DNA from: Aphelidium insulamus
Taxonomy: Eukaryota; Aphelidiomycota; Aphelidea; Aphelidiaceae
Length of the DNA: 64,000 bases
Reading direction: 5' to 3'
NCBI GenBank assembly: GCA_036784855.1
Contig: JAZDSV010000011.1
Location: 310,001 to 374,000 of the forward strand
The notes beneath the pieces are model-generated. The model worked only from the letters and a program-made list of their open reading frames with translations. It had not been told where the DNA came from and made no database searches. Positions 58,404 to 64,000 of the stretch are shown piece after piece. Numbering within the stretch: position 1 is the first letter of the stretch; the number at the start of each line of letters is the position of its first letter. Both the position numbers and the translations under genes were made by a program.

Positions 58404-59173
58404 ATGACCTACTGGGTCCTTTCACCCTATGAGGCTGTCGAAACATCGACGAAAGCATGTGTGATGCTGGCGATCGCGCTTCTTATGCGAGTGGGGGAGA
58501 ATTGCTATTATACTTCCGCTGCTGACGATGGCTTGATTATATTCCCCGCGGTTATGGCAGCACTCAATTTCGCCTTGGTATTTCCGCTAGACGATAGCAG
58601 CAACCAGCAAGTGCGCACCGATTCTCTGTGTGCGTCTGGTGCTCTGTTTGTGGTCGCCACAGTCTTGCTAGTGCAGCGTATGTGTCCTGCTTGTTGAGAT
58701 GGACGATTTGTCATTCCATTCAAGGTTTCATGGCGCAACGCCAAAAGAGCTTGAAGGAGCTAAAGCAACAACTGAATATCGGACTTCACCTGGCAACTGC
58801 TGTATTCATTCTTCTGGCCACTGCTGCACTCTCTAGCGGCAGGAACTATTCAGCATCGGGGGACTGGTTGCGCATTGTGGCGTGGTACACGAATCCGTGG
58901 TTTTTGACGGCTCTGGCGGGCTTCCAGTACCTTCACTGCAAGAGAAACACGTCCGATAGTATCGGCGTTGCCGCCATGTCACTAATTTTGGCACTGGGCT
59001 CGTTAATTGCATTTGGCTTCATGTTGGTGTTGGACTTCATTGTCAGTATCTGGCCTTGGAATCCACGCCCATCACCAAGGGAAAATCAGTTCATTTACCT
59101 TGCGTACTTGACACACTTTGCCGCCATGTTCATGATTGCGCTGGTGAGTTGCTGTGCGCACATGTACATTTGA
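58404..59173 (+). CDS. Multi-pass membrane protein, tandem copy 2 (shorter tail)
   Basis: Same two-exon structure as the copy at 57321. The start MTYWVLSPYEAVETSTKACV and all hydrophobic segments are retained, with many synonymous and some radical changes. Exon 2 starts FMAQRQKSLKELKQQLN, without the poly-Gln run. The frame ends at AHMYI, where copy 1 continues another ~40 residues. Downstream DNA (59175-59290) still resembles the tail of copy 1 but is out of frame and shortened, so the C-terminal tail has been lost or degraded while the membrane core stays open. Confidence 0.72.
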
Positions 59174-59425
59174 TGTCTCACTATGTCGATAGCTCGTAAA
59201 TCAAGTAGCGCCCACTATTCCCAACCGGCTTGCTACAGCCCGCAAAGCTCCCTCGTCAGACTCCAAAGTGTAGCGCGACAACCGCGACAACCGCGACTCG
59301 GCTATCCATACAGACTTCTACATTAATACACCTTCAATGCCACCATAATTTGCAGAATTACTACTGCACATAATATTGCATGTTGACTATCGCTGAATGT
59401 GTTGAGATCCATACATTCAGATAAT

Positions 59426-60607
59426 ATGCAAGACGCGTATGCAGCACGCAAGCCGGGGCGCCTCCAGTTCAAGAAGAAGGCGTAGGTGCACCGCTGTACA
59501 TTACACATACACATACGCACCCACCCACTAATTACATTGCCCCAGTGCACCCGGTCCTGCTGCCGAGGGCGGCGACAGGCCGACAGTGAAGCGGGTCAAG
59601 CGATCTGTGGAGGAGATGCAGGCCCGCAGTCTACCGGACGAGGGCTGGCTGACTGCAGACTCCATTGATGACGTTTGTGGGCCGGTGCTACTGCTCTCGC
59701 TATGCGGCACGGCGTCGCGGCCTCTTGTGCTGACGTGCGGCAAGTCCACGGACGGCGTGGCTGGCGGCAAGGTGAACCTGACATTCGCCGGCGACGATGA
59801 CATGGCCGCCGTGGAGCCGATACACGTGCACCAGGTGCTGCAGGCTGTTCCTCTGCCGCGGTGAGGATTATGTGGTGCTTGGCGATGGAATGTCCACTCA
59901 CTGACGATCAATGGCAGCAAGAATGATACGGACGCGCCGCTCTATGCGCTAAAGACCGCAGACGATCGGTACATTGCGTGCGACAAGTTTGGCGTGGTGT
60001 CGGCGGACAATGTCGCGGTCGGTCCGTTGGAAGAGTGGCATGTGGTGCGACGCGATGACGGATTCGCCGTGCAGTCCGTGTCGTATCAGTTCTACCTGCA
60101 AGCCGTGCCAGACTCGTCCGTCACCAAGCCCACCACGGCGATTACACCAAGTGCAGACGGCACTGCTGTTGCTGCTGGTAGGTGGACTTTAATGATATAT
60201 ATGTGCATTCACATGATTAAAATCATTGCAGCACCACGACTGGTTGGCGCGGGAAGTGTGAGATGTGACAGCACCGATATTGGATTCCGTGAAGTGTGGC
60301 AGATCAGGTGTCAGGCGGCGGAGAAAAAAAAGCGCCTGCTTAAACTCTTTGAGACCAAAAAGAAGGAGAAGCAGGTTGATGTGGCAGAATTGGAACGCGA
60401 AGAGCTGTAAGCATTGTTGCAATCATATTGTGTTTACACAAGTTGATGCGTTCGCATAGCCTTCGAGCATACTCGTTTGGTGAACGCCACTTTGACTCCG
60501 TGTCAGAAGACAAGAGCGACCTGTTGACTGCGCGGCAAAAGGGAACTCTGCACGAGGCCCTTCTGAACCGTCGTGTCAAACTCAAATCTGATCGGTATTG
60601 CAAATAG
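59426..60607 (+). CDS. FRG1: FRG1-like actin-bundling / RNA-associated beta-trefoil protein
   Basis: About five exons from MQDAYAARKPGRLQFKKK (59426), about 300 residues. A beta-trefoil region begins DEGWLTADSIDDVCGPVLLLS. A further exon gives INGSKNDTDAPLYALKTADDRYIACDKFGVVSADNVAVGPLEEWHVV, matching the FRG1 pattern (KYLSCDKLGIVSA...AIGPQEQWEPV). The Lys-rich stretch is followed by SFGERHFDSVSEDKSDLLTARQKGTLHEALLNRRVKLKSDRYCK, the diagnostic FRG1 C-terminus. FRG1 is found in nucleoli and Cajal bodies and in spliceosome preparations, and bundles actin in animals. Exact joins near 59860-59910 were not checked base by base. Confidence 0.9.
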
Positions 60608-60815
60608 ATGTGGCGCTGTGCAGCATTGACAGTGAGCGCGTTCAGTTGGCAGTATATATACACATGTCAAGACCGAACTATCTACCTCTCACCTACACGC
60701 ATACAAGACGCACGCACGTAATTGCGGGCGGAAAGGCGCAGCCAATGAGTAACAACCACGGCAATGTGAGACAGCGAGCGACTGTTTCACCGGCCACAAT
60801 TTCACAACTTGCAAA

Positions 60816-62139
60816 ATGGCACCGAGCGCGGCCGTGACTTCCTCGGCAGCTGCACCCAGCACCGATGCCGCCGCCGCCGCCAAGCCCAACAACAGCAAGA
60901 AGAAACCGCTGTCCACCCATCTGATCGCGGGTGGTGGTGCTGGCTTCATGGAGGCCCTGGTGTGCCATCCGCTCGACACCATCAAGGTGCGCATGCAGCT
61001 GCGGCGGAAGACTAGTGGCGGCGCCGTAAGTGATATATATGCATGATAGCACAACAGGAGATGGCTGAACACACCCGGGTAGGCCACGGTGAAGAATGGC
61101 TTCTTCAATGTGGGCATGCGTATTGCGCAGCGCGAAGGCCCGCTGGCACTGTACAAGGGCCTGGGCGCCGTGGTGTCTGGCATTGTCCCCAAGATGGCCA
61201 TACGTTTCTCGTCGTTCGAACTCTACAAAGGTGTGCTCGATATCTAGTTGATCATATGTTGGACATATAACGTATGTGTAACCCGACGCTTCATCATCTG
61301 TACAGGCTTCATGGCGGACCCAGTGGGCCATGTCAACTTTACGAAAACTTTTATCGCCGGACTGGGCGCCGGTATCACCGAGGCCGTCATGGTCGTGACA
61401 CCGATGGACGTGATAAAGATTCGCTTGCAGGCACAGCAGCACTCCATGGCCGATCCGTTGGATATTCCAAAGTACCGCAACGCCGGCCATGCCGCCTATG
61501 TGATTGTGGCCGAGGAAGGCTTCACGGCGCTGTGGAAGGGTGTCAGTTTGACTGCGCTTCGACAGGGTATCTTGCGGGTTACACTAACAGTACTCAATTA
61601 ACACTTACAGCCACCAACCAGGCGGTAAACTTCACGGCCTACCAAGCAATCAAGGACCGTCTGTTACTGGCACAAGACCTTGAAACACTGCCCAGCTACC
61701 AGCATCTGATTGCCGGAGGAGTTTCTGGAGCAATGGGTCCACTATCCAACGCCCCCATCGACACGATAAAGACAAGGATCCAGCGGGTATGCTGTAAAAT
61801 ATTGTACAAGTCTTGTCGTGCTCTATATTAATTAATTTACTTTGCTTTAGAGCACCTCGGTGGAAGGTGAAAACGGTTGGACTCGCTTCATGCGCGTCTC
61901 GTCCCAGATATACAGGGAAGAGGGCTGGAGAGCCTTCTACAAGGGACTCACCCCGCGGCTGCTCCGAGGTGACTGTTGATAGATGTACTTTTCTTTAAAC
62001 ATCGACCTTAAACTAATTATGTGCCTTCATAGTTGCACCGGGACAAGCGATAACGTTCATGGTTTATGAGCGCATTCAAAAGTGGCTTACAAGTGTGCAA
62101 GTGAATGCTATGCCCAAGGAAAGCGAGTCGAGCGAGTAG
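60816..62139 (+). CDS. SFC1: Mitochondrial succinate/fumarate carrier (Sfc1/Acr1)
   Basis: Six exons, about 340 residues from MAPSAAVTSS. The Ala/Lys-rich N-terminus is followed by three carrier repeats: HLIAGGGAGFMEALVCHPLDTIKVRMQL, FIAGLGAGITEAVMVVTPMDVIKIRLQAQQ and HLIAGGVSGAMGPLSNAPIDTIKTRIQR. YKGLGAVVSGIVPKMAIRFSSFE, VSLTALRQATNQAVNFTAY and YKGLTPRLLRVAPGQAITFMVYE are close to yeast Sfc1. The carrier exchanges cytosolic succinate for mitochondrial fumarate and is needed for growth on two-carbon compounds. Introns of about 45-90 nt; the one at about 61567-61611 uses a GTATCT donor. Confidence 0.93.
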
Positions 62140-62218
62140 TTGTATACACAGTCATTGGTTCCACAATACATAAAACATGTCTTTGTTGAAGACGTTTGTG
62201 TTTACAAAAGTCAAAAAT

Positions 62219-64000
62219 CTATTTCGCAGTGGTCGGACGGCTACCAGGTGGAGTCGAGTCCGGACCCGCCCGCTTTCGAAGCTCCTTTATGCTCTTCACC
62301 GCAGAGCCGGGACGAGATGTCTGGTGCAGCATGTCTAGTTGATTGAGACCGGATGCGCGACTACTCGCACCCGGAGTGTGCAGTGCCGGTGATTCTAGAG
62401 CGCCGGCAAATAGCGCATCGTGCATTGCTCGTGTGCCATCCCCCGGCATTGATGATGATCCTTCTGGCTCATCTGTTGTGGTGTCTGGAGCAGCGTTCGC
62501 AGAGCTGGCCATCATACTGTACATGCTGGCCACCTTTGAGCGATTCTTCATGTTGGCGCGCCCGGCCGTCGTGGAAAAAGTTTTCAGAACAGCGCTAGGA
62601 TCGGTGCCCGCCGCCACAACCTTGCCCACGGGATCCGGTTCATTGTTGTCGGCCAGCTGCTTCAATCGTCGTCTCTCCCACTGCGCCCATCGCACGCGGG
62701 GGAAATTCAATATTTCCTCGTCCGTCTGGACAGATTCACCGCCGCCGTGCCCATGTGAGTCGCCGCCCTTCTTCTCGCCCGCCACCATCCGCGTCTGTCC
62801 CCAGCTAAAGTCGTCAAAGTGCCAGAATGCATAGACCGGCAGCACAAAATTCCAAATGGGCAGCGCGAACATATAGATGAGCATGTACCAAATGTAGACA
62901 AATCGCCGCGACGTAAAGAATATCAGCACTGCTGGCAAACCCAGGATCGCCGCCAGTAGCAATAACGGTATCGTTGCCGGCGGTCCAATGATGGACATGA
63001 CTCCCACGGTCATTGTGAATATGATGGCAGCTGGCAGCGTGACAGTGCCGATAAGCTCCAGGAGTACGACACACTGCATCGAAAAGCAAAATACACCACA
63101 TAATTGTCGCACCAGCACCAATTCCATCAGGCTACGAAATGTGTAGTTAGACAATATGTATATGAACAAGAATATTGGACATACTTGTGGATAGTCGAGT
63201 TGATCCATCGTCGTCGCTGAGACAACAACACTTTGAATTCGGCCGGAACCTGCGTCTTGCAGATGGACTTTGGCACGAAAATCATTTTGCGCTTTGGAAA
63301 CGTCCGCAGCATCAATGTGGTCAAATACCGATCTTCGCCGAGAAGCAAAAGGTTCTTCTTGTGCAGAGTGTCAACCACGGACTCGGAGTAGTCCGCCACG
63401 ATATCCGGGTTGGCCAGTACGGGCACCCAGTCGCACACTTGTTCTGGCTTGGGCACGTTGCGGCGCTCGAGCGGCAGCGGCTTTGGAGACTTTATGCGAT
63501 ATATACAAAAGCACCCCGGGAGACAGGTTACGCCGCCAAAAACACTTTCGAACGCCTTGGCCAGATGATGGCTCACATGGTACTCAAACACCTGAATCAT
63601 CGTGACCCAACTCTCGTTCTTGTTCATTATTCGTGTCTCACCGCACAGGCCCATGACAGTGGGGTCGCGCTGCATAACGGCAATCAAATGCGTGAGCGAG
63701 TCGGGCATAACTTTGGTATCCGCATCCACCATCAACACAATTTCAAAATTGTCCGGTGTCACCCGCTTCACGCCACCATTTTGCACCGTCATAATGTGAG
63801 TGAACTTGGTAAACAGATCGTACTGGAATGGCGATAACGGTTCGTCAAACATGATCTTGGACAAGAAATCCATCAACACAATCTGCGAATCCCGCTTTCC
63901 GCGGTTGCCTGGCTTGCCCTGGCCTTGCTCGCTGTCCGCACCGCACTTGTACACTAATATCGTGGCAATTTTGCGACCGCCGCTCAGATACGTGCCGCAG
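62219..64000 (-). CDS. CHS: Chitin synthase, division 2 (class IV type), C-terminal part, cut by window edge
   Basis: Two visible exons joined across a 53-nt intron (63184-63132). The catalytic landmarks of family GT2 chitin synthases are in order: [13 protein letters not shown] (DAD), [11 protein letters not shown] (EDR) and [12 protein letters not shown] (QRRRW). [32 protein letters not shown] and [18 protein letters not shown] are typical of class IV (Chs3-like). At least four transmembrane helices follow the QRRRW motif ([78 protein letters not shown]). The [14 protein letters not shown] motif and a Ser/Gly-rich tail end the protein. It synthesises chitin at the plasma membrane. The N-terminal half lies beyond the window. 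Confidence 0.92.

Larger units (their letters stand above)
57165..59290. repeat. Tandem duplication of a ~1.1-kb unit (gene plus promoter)
   Basis: The stretch about 57165-58236 and the stretch about 58275-59290 align along their length. The match includes 5' flanks (GCTGCGAACAGTGG, GTGGCTCAA, AACGTGGCTTA, CACACA tract, CTCTCTATCTCTCCCACTCTC), both exons, the intron position and the 3' flank. The first copy has a longer CA tract and a CAA repeat in exon 2. Confidence 0.88.

Noticed and set aside
1-64000. Virus-derived or Polinton-like elements
   Set aside because: No capsid, envelope, integrase, reverse transcriptase or protein-primed polymerase motifs were seen on either strand.

Overview
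The window reads as a gene-dense piece of nuclear genome from an early-diverging fungus, most likely a flagellated (zoosporic) lineage such as a chytrid or blastoclad relative. A division 2 chitin synthase, a MedA-type (DUF7082) regulator, a UPF0662/DUF2408 protein, an Adp1-type ABC transporter and a Sfc1-type carrier are fungal in character. A polo-like kinase with the PLK4 layout implies centrioles. UNC80, SNAPC3 and ABRACL are genes that familiar yeasts and moulds lack or have only in divergent form. A complex I subunit (NDUFA13) argues against complex-I-less lineages. Introns are mostly 43-70 nt and frequent, with branch sites like CTAAT. At least five use a GC-AG pair, mostly with a GCAAGT donor.

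Layout. 1-6.6 kb: a truncated acidic protein, ribosomal protein P1, an NAD-type mitochondrial carrier, a secreted CAP protein, a 49-residue small gene and a type I membrane protein. 6.6-14.7 kb: one giant gene of about 2,500 codons that I recognise as UNC80. 14.7-19.4 kb: splicing factor Crooked neck/Clf1, tRNA-Glu(CTC) and a DUF2408 protein, followed by long TATG and GT microsatellites. 20.3-25.7 kb: a six-exon gene for a secreted copy of part of the Adp1 ectodomain, directly upstream of the full Adp1-like ABCG transporter.

25.7-37.8 kb: a zinc-knuckle protein, a secreted protein with a possible BTB-like segment, NDUFA13, a BCH-RhoGAP protein, a TMEM242-like protein, SNAPC3, a small secreted protein and the MedA-like regulator. 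37.9-41.5 kb holds the mobile-element material: a SWIM/AT-hook/Ulp1-like gene beside a minisatellite, then RTF2, then a 632-bp MITE with 11-bp inverted ends and an 8-bp target duplication. 41.7-55 kb: condensin subunit Cnd1, ABRACL, PLK4 and a large protein that may be the Mms22/Mus7 repair factor. 55-64 kb: a METTL21-type methyltransferase, RNase P subunit POP4, a tandem pair of multi-pass membrane proteins, FRG1, the succinate/fumarate carrier and the C-terminal part of a chitin synthase.

Genes lie on both strands with short convergent or divergent spacers, and there is no operon logic. Several pairs share bidirectional promoters (BTB-like/NDUFA13, CND1/ABRACL, METTL21-like/POP4). Several convergent pairs have touching 3' ends (UNC80/CLF1 with 49 bp between stops, ADP1/zinc knuckle overlapping). 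Exon boundaries were worked out by hand from frame and splice signals, and family names rest on remembered family sequences, not on database searches.
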